Source of the DNA: an uncultured Paracoccaceae bacterium
GTDB taxonomy: Bacteria; Pseudomonadota; Alphaproteobacteria; Rhodobacterales; Rhodobacteraceae
Direction of reading: 5' to 3'
NCBI GenBank assembly: GCA_947503775.1
Contig: CANNFE010000007.1
Location: 181,080 to 245,079 of the forward strand
Length of the DNA: 64,000 nucleotides
Below are positions 42,649 through 51,273 of the stretch, one piece after another. Numbering within the stretch: the first letter of the stretch is position 1; every line of letters begins with the position of its first letter. Both the position numbers and the translations under genes were made by a program. Below the pieces are notes generated by a model. That model had not been told where the DNA came from, did no database searches, and saw nothing but the letters and a program-made list of their open reading frames with translations.

Positions 42649-42975
42649 CGCTCTGTCCCTGCTGCGCAATCGTCCGCTGGCGGTGCTACCGTCTGAGGCG
42701 GTGCTGCGCAAGCTGTGCAGCCCGCTGGAGAGCGACTCAAAGGTTAACGGGGACGAACGGCCTGTTTTGAGCATGCGGTATCCGGTCGGTATCGCGTCGG
42801 CATCCGGTCGGTGTATTTTCGGCACGACCCGGGGTTAACGGACCGCGCGGTCGCCCGGCGTCGATGCGCGGAAAAATTGCGCCAGAGTCGAGATATCGAG
42901 CAACCTAAATCGCCTCTTTCCGCTTTAGGTATGCGCGCGGCGCGACGCTTCGTCCGCTGGAGAAGAAGGACGCAT
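42649..42975. other. Divergent intergenic region pheS / DMT transporter
   Basis: A 327-bp gap holding promoters for pheS (leftward) and the transporter gene (rightward). It contains an 11-bp direct repeat ATCCGGTCGGT (42780-42790 and 42802-42812) and two copies of GGTTAACGG (42742-42750, 42833-42841). No leader peptide with a Phe run, T-box or classical attenuator was seen. Confidence 0.5.
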
Positions 42976-43881
42976 ATGAAACGGAAAACTGTGATCGCAC
43001 TGGCCAGTCTTATCGTGTGCGGAACGCTGCTGGGCGCCTCGACCAACCTGGCGAAGGTCGCCGGCTCGCTTCGGTTGCCGCCGCTGGCCTTCCTGACGTG
43101 GTCGATCTTGGGAGCCGCCATGACGCTGACGGTGATCGCGCTCCTGCGCCGGGATCTTCCGGCGGTGAACCGGCGGACGCTCGAATATTTCGCAGTCGCG
43201 GCGCTGGTCTCGGTCGCTGGATCGAACCTGATCTTCTTTTCGGCGGTGCCGGTGGTCGGCGCGGGCTTTGTCGCGCTGATCATCACCCTGCCGCCGCTTT
43301 TGACCTATGCGGGCGCGCTTGTCCTGGGCCTTGAACGGTTCGCCCTGGTCAGGGCTCTTGGCGTCCTTTTTGCGCTTGCGGGAGCGGTGGTGCTGGCCAG
43401 CCGCCAGCTGAGTGCGCCGGACGCGCCGGTGGCCTGGATCCTGATCGCGCTGTGCGGGCCCGTCTTGCTGGCGATCGGCAATATCTATCGCAGCGTCCGC
43501 TGGCCCCCCGGAGAGAGCGCGGATGCGCTGGCGCCGGGGATGCTGATCGCCGCGACGCTGATGCTGATGCTGGCGGCAATCGTGCCGGGCCTGAGCCTGA
43601 GGGTTCCGCCCGAGAGCGGATGGAACGTCTATGGCCTGATCGTCCTGCAGGCCGCCGTTTTTGCCGGTCAGTTCCAGCTTCTTTTCGTTCTGCAGAAGGC
43701 GGGCGGGCCTGTCCTGCTGAGCCTGCTGGGCGCGGTCGGCGCGATCACCGGTGTTCCTGTCGCTGTCTTTCTGCTGGGAGAGACCGTGCCGGGCGGCTTG
43801 CTGGTCGGGTCGGTGCTGATCGGGCTGGGCATCTGGTGTCTGTCGCGCCCGGCCCCCAAGACGGCGGAGGCGGCGACATAA
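42976..43881 (+). CDS. EamA/DMT family transporter
   Basis: A 301-residue membrane protein with ten predicted transmembrane segments and two EamA repeats (about 1-140 and 150-290). The start at 42976 is 6 nt after AGAAGGA. Drug/metabolite-transporter superfamily members export amino acids, cofactors or drugs; specificity cannot be read. Monocistronic, ending in a hairpin shared with the convergent Hint-protein gene. Confidence 0.88.
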   Translation: MKRKTVIALASLIVCGTLLGASTNLAKVAGSLRLPPLAFLTWSILGAAMTLTVIALLRRDLPAVNRRTLEYFAVAALVSVAGSNLIFFSAVPVVGAGFVALIITLPPLLTYAGALVLGLERFALVRALGVLFALAGAVVLASRQLSAPDAPVAWILIALCGPVLLAIGNIYRSVRWPPGESADALAPGMLIAATLMLMLAAIVPGLSLRVPPESGWNVYGLIVLQAAVFAGQFQLLFVLQKAGGPVLLSLLGAVGAITGVPVAVFLLGETVPGGLLVGSVLIGLGIWCLSRPAPKTAEAAT

Positions 43882-43914
43882 AAATGGCGCCGGGATGAGG
43901 GGCCCCGGCGCCAT
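43879..43914 (-). terminator. Intrinsic terminator of the Hint-domain gene
   Basis: Eleven-bp stem ATGGCGCCGGG / CCCGGCGCCAT followed on the minus strand by TTTTTA. Also positioned to stop the convergent DMT transcript. Confidence 0.8.
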
Positions 43915-43938
43915 CGACACTCTTCAAACGAGAACCGA

Positions 43939-45123
43939 TTAATCGGCGTCGATCAGTTCGGCCTCCCAGCCCTTGAGGGTCGGGCGTGCGGTGTCGCCGA
44001 ACGTCTCGCTGTTCTTGAAGAGCTCGGGGAAGAGCGATGCGAATTCGGTCCGCATCTCTTCGGTCATCAGCGACATGCCGTTGGGCGCGACAAAGAAGCT
44101 TTCGGTCACGGTGTCGTTGGCCCAGACCAGTTCATGGCGGTCGAACATGATGTGGTGGTATTCGACCGTGCCGCCTTCGACGCGGGTGATGGTGTCGTCG
44201 TTGACCAGATAGGTGGCGGCGACGAGACCCTGCGTCATGCCGAACATCAGCTCAAGCTGAACGCTGGCGATGAGCATGCGGTGCTGCGGCGAGACCATAA
44301 GAGGCGTCGTCGCACCGAGCGTGCCCTCGGCGATGCGCACCGGAGCCATCTTGCCGACTGCGTTGACCGTGCTTTGACCATGCCAGCGGATGGGCTGGGG
44401 GCCGTTATCGACGGTCAGAACCAGATCACCGGCCTTGAGATCCTCGACCTTGCGGTCGCCTTCAGGCGTGCGGATCAGCGTGCCGCGGCAGAAGCAGACC
44501 CCGTTATCGCCGGGAGAGACTTCCGCATAGGTAATGTCTTCCTCGTCAGGTTCATTGAACTGGATCGAGGTGCGGGTCGCGCCGGGATTGTTCTCGGTCG
44601 GGATGTTGGTCGAAACCGCGCCATCGGCGAGACCGCCCTGAGCTTCGATGTTCGTGGTACCTCCGCCGATGTCGAGGAACTGGAGGACGGTGACGTCGTC
44701 GTCATCATCATCGTCGTCGTCGTCATCGTCGTCATCGTCGTCGTCATCATCATCGTCATCGTCGTCATCGTCATCATCGTCGTCGTCGTCGTCATCGTCA
44801 TCGTCATCATCGTCGTCGAGTTCGACGAGGGCGATGGCTTCGTAGTTGTTTTCCGCCGCGCCATCGGGATCGGTGATGCGGAAATCGAAGTCTTCGCTGG
44901 AGATCACGTAGACGGTGTCGCCGGTTTCTGGGTCGACGGTGATTTGCTCGTCTGGAACGTCAGCCAGATTGACCTCGAGGCCGGGGCTGCCGTCGGCATT
45001 ATAGAACGCAATCGTGTGTTCGGACGGATCGTCGCCATCGTCGAGGGAGACCTCGACAAATTCGCGGACACCGCTTTCACGGGCATACCCGTCGGCATAG
45101 TGAATTTCGCTGATAAAAGCCAT
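43939..45123 (-). CDS. Hint-domain protein with 41-residue poly-aspartate tract
   Basis: A 394-residue very acidic protein. Residues 1-100 resemble a lamin-tail-like beta domain ('FISEIHYADGY...REFVEVSLDDG'). Then 41 consecutive Asp (about 103-143), a short linker, and a Hint_2 (hedgehog/intein-like) domain from about 215 ('VCFCRGTLIRTPEGDRKVEDL', 'GDLVLTVDNGPQPIRWHG', 'SPQHRML', 'HHIMFDRHELVWAND'). The Cys in the CFCRGT motif and the His of 'SPQHR' and 'EYHHI' are the expected autoprocessing residues. No signal peptide; likely a T1SS substrate. Function unknown. Confidence 0.88.
   Translation of the reverse strand: MAFISEIHYADGYARESGVREFVEVSLDDGDDPSEHTIAFYNADGSPGLEVNLADVPDEQITVDPETGDTVYVISSEDFDFRITDPDGAAENNYEAIALVELDDDDDDDDDDDDDDDDDDDDDDDDDDDDDDDDDDDDDDDDDVTVLQFLDIGGGTTNIEAQGGLADGAVSTNIPTENNPGATRTSIQFNEPDEEDITYAEVSPGDNGVCFCRGTLIRTPEGDRKVEDLKAGDLVLTVDNGPQPIRWHGQSTVNAVGKMAPVRIAEGTLGATTPLMVSPQHRMLIASVQLELMFGMTQGLVAATYLVNDDTITRVEGGTVEYHHIMFDRHELVWANDTVTESFFVAPNGMSLMTEEMRTEFASLFPELFKNSETFGDTARPTLKGWEAELIDAD
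44695..44817 (-). repeat. GAC/GAT codon repeat encoding 41 consecutive aspartates
   Basis: 123 nt of pure GAY codons (on the minus strand), in irregular GAC/GAT alternation rather than one repeated unit. Synonymous mixing suggests the homopolymer is old enough to have accumulated silent changes, or selected for the peptide. Confidence 0.9.
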
Positions 45124-45348
45124 GTTTACCTCTCGCAGATAAGGACCTGGGGGGAAGTCGGTCGATGGTCTTGGGGAAGAACGTACTGATTACATCTGAC
45201 TGCTATGTCTCAGCCGTATGACGGTATTCGGGGGTCAAACAACGGTCGTGCCCGCGATGAGCGGGAGAACGCTGCTTTGCAGCAAATTTCGCCGTGCACA
45301 GGCAGCATTCTGCTTATCCCGGCGATTATCTGCCTGATCCAATGGCAT

Positions 45349-45377
45349 AAAAAAAACCGCTCCCGAAGGAGCGGCTT
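45349..45377 (-). terminator. Intrinsic terminator of rpmI-rplT
   Basis: Minus-strand hairpin GCCGCTCC-TTCG-GGAGCGGT followed by a run of eight or more T. Stable UUCG tetraloop. Confidence 0.92.
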
Positions 45378-45400
45378 TCAAATCGAGGATCTGATTCGGG

Positions 45401-45763
45401 TCAGGCGAGTGCGGCTTTCGCCTTGTCGACGATCGATCCGAAGGCGTCGGGCTCGTGCACGGCGAGGTCGGCGAGGACCTTGCGGTCCACCTCGATCCCG
45501 GCCAGCGACAGGCCGTTGATGAAGCGCGAATAGGTCAGACCGTCATCGTGGGCGCGGACGGCGGCATTGATCCGCTGGATCCAGAGCGCGCGGAAGTTGC
45601 GCTTGCGGTTCTTGCGGTCGCGGGTCGCGTATTGGTTGGCCTTGTCGACGGCCTGACGGGCGACCTTGAACGTGTTTTTGCGGCGACCGTAATAGCCTTT
45701 GGCGGCGTCGGTGACCTTCTTGTGGCGGGCGTGCGTGGTGGTTCCACCTTTGGTGCGGGACAT
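45401..45763 (-). CDS. rplT: 50S ribosomal protein L20
   Basis: A 120-residue L20: basic N-terminal half ('[37 protein letters not shown]') that threads into 23S rRNA and the globular C-terminal half ('[22 protein letters not shown]'). Second gene of rpmI-rplT, followed by a strong terminator; infC is not adjacent. Confidence 0.97.
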   Translation of the reverse strand: MSRTKGGTTTHARHKKVTDAAKGYYGRRKNTFKVARQAVDKANQYATRDRKNRKRNFRALWIQRINAAVRAHDDGLTYSRFINGLSLAGIEVDRKVLADLAVHEPDAFGSIVDKAKAALA

Positions 45764-45775
45764 GTCGGCCTCTCC

Positions 45776-45976
45776 TTATCGCGCGTATGGCATCATCGGC
45801 TTGATGATCTGCTCATCCGCCTTTGAGAGGGTCGTGGTGCCGCGGGCGTCGCGGATGAATTTCTTGCTGCGTTTGATCATGCCGTGGCGCTTGCCCGCCT
45901 GACCGGCAAGGATGCGGCCCGTGGCCGTCACCTTGAACCGCTTCTTGCAGCTCGATTTCGTCTTCATCTTCGGCAT
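45776..45976 (-). CDS. rpmI: 50S ribosomal protein L35
   Basis: A 66-residue L35: '[33 protein letters not shown]' is nearly universal. Start at 45976 set by homology; AAGGAG-type site precedes it. Twelve bp separate it from rplT. Confidence 0.97.
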   Translation of the reverse strand: MPKMKTKSSCKKRFKVTATGRILAGQAGKRHGMIKRSKKFIRDARGTTTLSKADEQIIKPMMPYAR

Positions 45977-46112
45977 TTCGGTCTCCTTGGATATCGGATC
46001 GTGAGCGGGGACCTCGGCATGCCTATGGGCCGGATCCCCGGTAAGAAGCGCTGCAGATACGGCAGCTTTGCGAGTTTGACAAGGGGAATTGGCCGTTACA
46101 GGAGCTCTAACC

Positions 46113-46334
46113 TTAGAGGAACGCGCCGACGACGTTGACGAAGGCCTGCGGGATTTCCTCGAGCGTATACCCACCGGGCCGCAGGCTGATCGCGTAGTAG
46201 ATCGTACCCGCGCCGAAGAGGAGGACGAGCGCGGCCAGGCGCGGCGGCTCTCCGTCCTTGATCGCGCCGAAGATCGCCGGAATGGAGGCCATGACGGCCA
46301 GCACGCCAATGCACATGTAATGGTCAGGTGTCAT
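46113..46334 (-). CDS. Small membrane protein, unknown function
   Basis: A 73-residue protein with two predicted membrane segments (about 8-26 and 33-51) and '[20 protein letters not shown]' at the end. It lies 35 bp downstream of pyk on the same strand and is probably co-transcribed with it. No known family recognised. Confidence 0.7.
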   Translation of the reverse strand: MTPDHYMCIGVLAVMASIPAIFGAIKDGEPPRLAALVLLFGAGTIYYAISLRPGGYTLEEIPQAFVNVVGAFL

Positions 46335-46369
46335 ACCGAAAGCTCTAAGGTCCTGAAGTCACTTGGATC

Positions 46370-47815
46370 TTATTCGGGATCGGTGTTGAAAATCAAACGC
46401 TCGTCGCACGGCGCGACGCGAAGGATGTTGGTTGTGCCCGAAACGCCAAAGGGCACACCGGCGGTCACGACGATCAGATCGTCTGCGGTTGCGAGGTTTT
46501 CGGCCCGGGCGGCCCGGGCGGCGGCGACGACGGCGCCCTTGAAGCGTTCGATCTCATCGGAGACCACGCAGTTGGTGCCCCAGGAGAGGCTGAGCTTGCG
46601 CGCCGTCCGTTCGGAGGGGGTGAGCGCGAGGATCGGCACGCGCGGACGTTCGCGCGAGACGAGAACGGCGGTGTTGCCCGATTTGGTGAAGCAGCAGATC
46701 GCCTTGATCTCGGAGGTCTCCGCGATCTCGCGCGCGGCGGCGACGATGCCGTCGGCAACGGTGGAGCGCTTGGCCGCGCGGGAGGCTTCGATGATCTCGG
46801 TATAGGTCGGATCGCTCTCGACCTCGCGGGCGACATTGTCCATCGTCGTGACCGCTTCGATCGGATAGTCGCCCGCGGCGCTTTCGGCCGACAGCATGAT
46901 CGCATCGGTGCCCTCGTAGATCGCGGTGGCCACGTCCGACACCTCGGCGCGAGTCGGCATCGGGCTTTCGATCATGGATTCGAGCATTTGGGTGGCGACG
47001 ATCACCGGCTTGGCGGCGGCGCGGCAGCGGCGGATCAGGCGCTTCTGGATCGGCGGGACGTTCTGGACGGGCAGCTCCACGCCCAGATCGCCGCGCGCGA
47101 CCATGATCCCGTCGGAGACCTGCAGGATGGCGTCGAAATTCTTGACCGCTGTGGGCTTTTCGATCTTGGAGAGGATCGAGGCGCGGCCCTTGGCGAGGTT
47201 GCGCGCCTCCTCAACATCGGCGGGGCGCTGCACGAAGGAGAGCGCGAGCCAGTCGACGCCCAGATCGCAGACGAATTCCAGATCCTTTCGGTCCTTGTCC
47301 GACAGGGCAGCGAGCGGAAGTTCCACGTCGGGGACGTTCACGCCCTTGCGGTTCGAGATCGTGCCGCCGACGATGACGTCGCAAATCGCGTGATCGGCGG
47401 CGCAGTATTTGACGCGCAGGGCGATCTTGCCGTCATTGACCAGCAGACGCGCGCCCGGCTCGAGCGCCTGGAAGATCTCGGGATGGGGCAGCTGAACGCG
47501 GCGTTTGTCGCCGTCGGCCTCGTCGAGGTCGAGGCGGAAGGTGTCGCCAACCTCAAGCTCTTCGTCACCATTGGCGAAGACGCCGACGCGCAGCTTGGGG
47601 CCCTGAAGGTCGGCGAGGATGCCGATGGGATTGCCCAGATCGGCTTCGATCTTGCGAATGATATCGTGGCGGGCGCGGATCTCGGAGTGATCGCCGTGGC
47701 TCATGTTTAGGCGGAAGACGTCGGCACCGGCCTCGTGCAGGGCGCGGATCGTCTCGTAATCGTCGGAAGCGGGTCCGAGCGTGGCCACGATCTTGACGTT
47801 GCGATGGCGTCTCAT
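46370..47815 (-). CDS. pyk: Pyruvate kinase
   Basis: A 481-residue pyruvate kinase. Active-site stretch 'ASILSKIEKPTAVKNFDAIL' (catalytic Lys) near 217, 'MVARGDLGVELP' near 240 and 'MLSAESAAGDYPIEAV' near 312 are diagnostic. Makes pyruvate and ATP in lower glycolysis/Entner-Doudoroff metabolism; it consumes PEP derived from the glyceraldehyde 3-phosphate made by the galactose pathway upstream in this window. Normal length. Confidence 0.97.
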   Translation of the reverse strand: MRRHRNVKIVATLGPASDDYETIRALHEAGADVFRLNMSHGDHSEIRARHDIIRKIEADLGNPIGILADLQGPKLRVGVFANGDEELEVGDTFRLDLDEADGDKRRVQLPHPEIFQALEPGARLLVNDGKIALRVKYCAADHAICDVIVGGTISNRKGVNVPDVELPLAALSDKDRKDLEFVCDLGVDWLALSFVQRPADVEEARNLAKGRASILSKIEKPTAVKNFDAILQVSDGIMVARGDLGVELPVQNVPPIQKRLIRRCRAAAKPVIVATQMLESMIESPMPTRAEVSDVATAIYEGTDAIMLSAESAAGDYPIEAVTTMDNVAREVESDPTYTEIIEASRAAKRSTVADGIVAAAREIAETSEIKAICCFTKSGNTAVLVSRERPRVPILALTPSERTARKLSLSWGTNCVVSDEIERFKGAVVAAARAARAENLATADDLIVVTAGVPFGVSGTTNILRVAPCDERLIFNTDPE

Positions 47816-48110
47816 GAGGGCGCTCCCTTCGGTTGGTGTTACCGCTAACCATGTGTTGCCGCGCGGTATGGGCGATTTTGCGCAGCCTCACAACTGGGGA
47901 TTAGACGGTCGGTTCGAAGGTGTGGCGCAGAGCCACGCGGCGGGGTGCGGTGTTGGTCTGCGGGATAGAGATCGAGCATCACCATCGTAGAGTAATTCCA
48001 AGGAAGCGCGCGATACGAACGTGTCCTGTCACCTCGCGAAGGCGCTGTCTCTTTGTTTTTGGAGCGCAGCGTTCCATATATTGAAATGTTATCGCTCTAG
48101 GAGGCCCGTC
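47816..48110. other. Divergent intergenic region pyk / DUF1244 gene
   Basis: A 295-bp gap with the promoters of pyk (leftward) and the DUF1244 gene (rightward). No palindrome, RNA or small frame with a good ribosome-binding site was recognised. Confidence 0.4.
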
Positions 48111-48404
48111 ATGGATGATCGCACGCAAATCGAGATTGAGGCAGCCGCCTTCCGGCGGTTGCGTGATCATCTGGCCGAGCGGACGGATGTCCAGAATATC
48201 GACATGATGAACCTCGCCGGTTTCTGCCGCAATTGCCTGAGCCGCTGGATGCAGGAGGCCGCCGCAGAGCGCGGGGTGGAGATGTCGAAGGAGGAGGCGC
48301 GGGAGGCATTCTACGGCATGCCCTATGGCGAATGGCGCGACCGGTATCAGACCGAGGCGAGCCCCGAGCAGGCCAAGGCCTTTGCCGCGCAGGAGCATAG
48401 CTGA
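48111..48404 (+). CDS. DUF1244 domain-containing protein
   Basis: A 97-residue DUF1244 protein: 'LRDHLAERTDVQNIDMMNLAGFCRNCLSRWM' with the conserved CRNC pair and 'FYGMPYGEWRDRYQ'. Widely conserved in alpha- and gammaproteobacteria, function unknown, often next to pyk. AGGAGG lies just upstream of the ATG at 48111. The stop shares one base with the start of the next gene. Confidence 0.93.
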   Translation: MDDRTQIEIEAAAFRRLRDHLAERTDVQNIDMMNLAGFCRNCLSRWMQEAAAERGVEMSKEEAREAFYGMPYGEWRDRYQTEASPEQAKAFAAQEHS

Positions 48405-48640
48405 TGAGACCGCTTGCCCTTGTGATTTGCCTTTTAGCCGGGCCAGCGCTGTCTGAGCCGAATCCGCAGCTTTTGCGACAGATCGAGCATAATTTGCGGT
48501 TCTACGACATCGCCGTCGATACGGACCGGCTGTCGACGGCACAGGCAGCCCAGTTGCATCTTCTGTTCACCTCTAATTCGGACAAGCTGGGCTACACGCG
48601 GACCCGCAGCCGGATCCGGGCAATCCTGCGGCAGGAGTGA
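48404..48640 (+). CDS. Small exported protein, unknown function
   Basis: A 78-residue protein with a signal peptide ending 'AGPALS' near residue 17. The mature part ('NLRFYDIAVDTDRLSTAQAAQLHLLFTSNS') looks helical. TGATG overlap shows translational coupling to the DUF1244 gene. Not recognised as a named family. Confidence 0.75.
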   Translation: MRPLALVICLLAGPALSEPNPQLLRQIEHNLRFYDIAVDTDRLSTAQAAQLHLLFTSNSDKLGYTRTRSRIRAILRQE

Positions 48641-48678
48641 CCCGGCAAAGGTCCGCCTGCTTTTGTGGCCAGTTAACG

Positions 48679-48692
48679 TTATCTTAAGATAA
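48679..48692. promoter_or_regulatory. Perfect 14-bp AT-rich palindrome before an RTX gene
   Basis: TTATCTTAAGATAA, 78 bp upstream of the RTX gene start, in the only stretch of that gap that is strongly AT-rich. Could be an operator; no regulator identified. Confidence 0.45.
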
Positions 48693-48769
48693 TTGCGGTT
48701 TGCGCGCTTGACCTTTCCGGCCTGGGCCGAGAACTCTTCCCTCACATTTCAACCGAGGGATGATTTTCC

Positions 48770-50221
48770 ATGGACCCCACTTATTTACTCCTCATTCTTG
48801 CTCCTCTCGCGCTGATCGGTCTTGCCGGTGGTGGTGATGGCGGAGGCGGCGGTGGCAGCGATGACGATACACCGAGCAATGCCGGCGATGACCAGGTCAG
48901 CGGCACGACCGGAGACGACATCATTAATCTGGGCGATGGTGACGATGAGATCCTGAGTGTCTTCTTCGATGGAGAAACCGCAGGCAACGACATCGTGCGC
49001 GGTGAAGGTGGCAATGACATTCTGTTCGATCCGGACGGCTCGAACGAGCTGGATGGCGGAGATGGCCGGGATTCGATTATCGGGTTTGACCGAGAAGGAT
49101 CGGAAGGGGCAGACCTTCTGATCGGCGGCAACGATATTGACCGGATCTATGCCGATAACGGTGACACCGTGCGCGGCGGGGAAGGAAACGACTCGATAAC
49201 GGTCCTGACAGACCCTAACGCAGATCCAGTCATCATCGAAGGATATGGGGAAGGAGGCGCGGATGATTTTGTGAGTTTTCTGTTGCCGGAAGAAACGCTT
49301 CCTGCTGATCTCGCTGATTTCGAACCCGAATTCGTGCAGGACGGGGATAACGTTGAACTTGTATTGGACGGCACGACCCTTGCCGTATTCACCGACATAT
49401 CTGCCGAAGACCTGCGCGAAGCATCCGGGCTCGATGATGACAACGCCATTAGACGTTTCTCTTTCCGGGAGATTTCGGACGATATCTCGTTTCCTGATTT
49501 CTATCTTGAACCCGTCGAACTCGATGATGGGGGAGATCGGTTCGTTCCCACAGCACTTGCAGGGACCGGATTCGACATTCGGGGCGGAGATGGCGACGAC
49601 CGCGTCTTCGGTCTGGTCTACGGAGACACCCGGATCTTCGGCGGGGAAGGTGACGACGCGTTCACTGGCGGCACTGGAGACGACTTGTTCCATGGCGAGG
49701 CCGGGGATGATCGCCTCAATGGGGGCTTTGGAGATGATGAACTGCGCGGTGGAGGTGGAGAGGACACTCTGACCGACAACCGCGGTGCCGACACTTTGGT
49801 TGGCGGAGACGGTGACGACCGTCTCTCCTCGCTGGAAATATCTGACAACCTTAGGGAGACCATTGAAGATGTGTCGCAATATGGCGATCGCCTCGAAGGA
49901 GGAGCTGGCGATGACCAGCTTATCAGCGACAGTGGAGATGTCCTGAATGGTGGGACAGGCGCCGATCGGTTCGTTATCCGGGATACTGACTTTGATGAGG
50001 AGCTCGGCCTTGAATACGAGCCTGTCACCGTCGAGGATTTCAACCCGGACGACGACGTTCTGTTCATTGTGGACGAGAATGAGGAGTTGACCAGCGACGA
50101 CTTCACGCTTCGCCAGTCAGGCTCCAGCGTGGAGGTGCTGGCGAACGGACGGGTCTATGCCATCCTCGAAAACATCACCGTCGCGGATCTGGACGGCACC
50201 ATTATCAACGATCGCTCCTAG
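48770..50221 (+). CDS. RTX-type calcium-binding protein with N-terminal membrane segment
   Basis: A 483-residue acidic protein. It begins with a hydrophobic stretch ('YLLLILAPLALIGLA', about 4-18) and a Gly/Asp hinge, then scattered RTX units: 'GTTGDDIINLGDGDDEIL' near 45, 'GEGGNDILFDPDG' near 78 and a denser block at about 268-350 ('GGEGDDAFTGGTGDDLF...'). Between blocks lie spacer domains of unknown fold. The N-terminus could anchor or export the protein, unlike the leaderless RTX protein at 35478. Ends at a strong bidirectional terminator. Confidence 0.85.
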   Translation: MDPTYLLLILAPLALIGLAGGGDGGGGGGSDDDTPSNAGDDQVSGTTGDDIINLGDGDDEILSVFFDGETAGNDIVRGEGGNDILFDPDGSNELDGGDGRDSIIGFDREGSEGADLLIGGNDIDRIYADNGDTVRGGEGNDSITVLTDPNADPVIIEGYGEGGADDFVSFLLPEETLPADLADFEPEFVQDGDNVELVLDGTTLAVFTDISAEDLREASGLDDDNAIRRFSFREISDDISFPDFYLEPVELDDGGDRFVPTALAGTGFDIRGGDGDDRVFGLVYGDTRIFGGEGDDAFTGGTGDDLFHGEAGDDRLNGGFGDDELRGGGGEDTLTDNRGADTLVGGDGDDRLSSLEISDNLRETIEDVSQYGDRLEGGAGDDQLISDSGDVLNGGTGADRFVIRDTDFDEELGLEYEPVTVEDFNPDDDVLFIVDENEELTSDDFTLRQSGSSVEVLANGRVYAILENITVADLDGTIINDRS

Positions 50222-50247
50222 GCTTTGCCTGAAAGACGGACGCCAAG

Positions 50248-50281
50248 AAACCGCCCGCCCTCATGCAAGCGCGGGCGGTTT
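50248..50281. terminator. Bidirectional intrinsic terminator
   Basis: Stem AAACCGCCCGC (50248-50258) / GCGGGCGGTTT (50271-50281) between the converging RTX and aminotransferase genes. Confidence 0.85.
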
Positions 50282-50284
50282 GTG

Positions 50285-51142
50285 TCAGAGCGCGGCTTTG
50301 AGGCTTTCGTCGAGATAGATCTCGCGCAGGCGTCTGGCGACCGGGCCGGGCGTGCCGTCGCCGATGGCCCGGCCGTCGATTTCCACGACCGGCATAACAA
50401 AGGTTGAGGCGGAGGTGACGAAGGCCTCGTCGGCTGCCACCGCCTCGTCCAGGGTGAAGGCGCGTTCCTCGACCTTCATCTGCGCCTCGCGGGCAAAGCG
50501 CAGGACGGCGGCGCGGGTGATGCCATGCAAGATCTCGGTGCCGAGGTGCCGGGTGATGAGCGTGCCGTCCTTGACTATATAGGCGTTGTTCGAGGTCCCT
50601 TCGGTGACGTGCCCGTCCTCGATCATCCAGGCATCGTCAGCGCCCTGCGCCTTGGCCTGCATCTTGCCCATGGACGGATAAAGCAGCTGTACCGTCTTGA
50701 TGTCGCGGCGGCCCCAGCGTTCGTCGGGGATCGAGATGACCTTGATCCCCTTTTTCGCGACGGGGCTGTCGGCGAGGCCCGGCTTGGCCTGGGTGAAAAG
50801 CACGACCGTCAGCGGAGTGTCCGGCGCGGGATAGGCGAAGTCGCGGTCGGCGGCGCCGCGGGTGATCTGAAGATAGACGAGGCCGTCCTCGATCCCGTTG
50901 TCGTCGACAAGGCGGCGATGGATGGCGAGGAGATCGGGTTCGGTCATCGGCATGTCCATCCCGAGCTCGGTCAGGGATCGCTCGAGGCGCTTCGCGTGGC
51001 CGGCGAAATCGATCAGCTTGCCGCCCAGGACCGACGTGACCTCGTAGACGCCGTCGGCAAAGAGAAAGCCGCGATCGAAGACCGAGACGGTGGCCTGTTG
51101 TTCGGGCAGGTACTCTCCATTAACATAGACGGTGCGGGTCAT
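50285..51142 (-). CDS. D-amino-acid aminotransferase (class IV PLP enzyme)
   Basis: A 285-residue class IV aminotransferase of the DAAT type. N-terminal 'MTRTVYVNGEYLPEQQATVSVFDRGFLFADGVYEV' and the PLP lysine in 'RRDIKTVQLLYPSMGK' (near 148) match DAAT; 'EGTSNNAYIVKDG' near 181 contacts the cofactor phosphate. It exchanges amino groups between D-amino acids and 2-oxo acids, making or consuming D-glutamate. Just downstream of the dgcN-dgcA pair on the same strand, consistent with D-amino-acid metabolism. Confidence 0.93.
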   Translation of the reverse strand: MTRTVYVNGEYLPEQQATVSVFDRGFLFADGVYEVTSVLGGKLIDFAGHAKRLERSLTELGMDMPMTEPDLLAIHRRLVDDNGIEDGLVYLQITRGAADRDFAYPAPDTPLTVVLFTQAKPGLADSPVAKKGIKVISIPDERWGRRDIKTVQLLYPSMGKMQAKAQGADDAWMIEDGHVTEGTSNNAYIVKDGTLITRHLGTEILHGITRAAVLRFAREAQMKVEERAFTLDEAVAADEAFVTSASTFVMPVVEIDGRAIGDGTPGPVARRLREIYLDESLKAAL

Positions 51143-51239
51143 GGCGGGGCTCTCCTTAGGGTCGGTTCTTCCAGGTGAGTGAGAGAACCTTGGCTGTCAA
51201 GCGGCAGAGAGGTCGCGAGGTCTCCGACCATTCGGCCCT

Positions 51240-51262
51240 GAAACGCTCCACTGGAGCGTTTC
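51240..51262. repeat. Near-perfect 23-bp palindrome after dgcA
   Basis: GAAACGCTCCA / TGGAGCGTTTC with a single central C. It sits 12-34 bp beyond the dgcA stop, where it could terminate or stabilise the transcript. It may also belong to a dispersed palindromic family; only one copy noticed in the window. Confidence 0.6.
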
Positions 51263-51273
51263 CGAGACGGGCC

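Noticed and set aside
44695..44817. Trinucleotide tract considered as a microsatellite in non-coding DNA
   Set aside because: It is in frame within a Hint-domain gene and codes only for Asp, so it is annotated as a coding repeat.
44134..45189. Plus-strand frame with long Val/Ile runs
   Set aside because: The runs are the complement of the poly-Asp GAY codons of the Hint-domain gene.
45124..45348. Gap between the Hint gene and the rplT terminator examined for a leader RNA or small gene
   Set aside because: No conserved hairpin, tRNA-like fold or frame with a credible ribosome-binding site was found.
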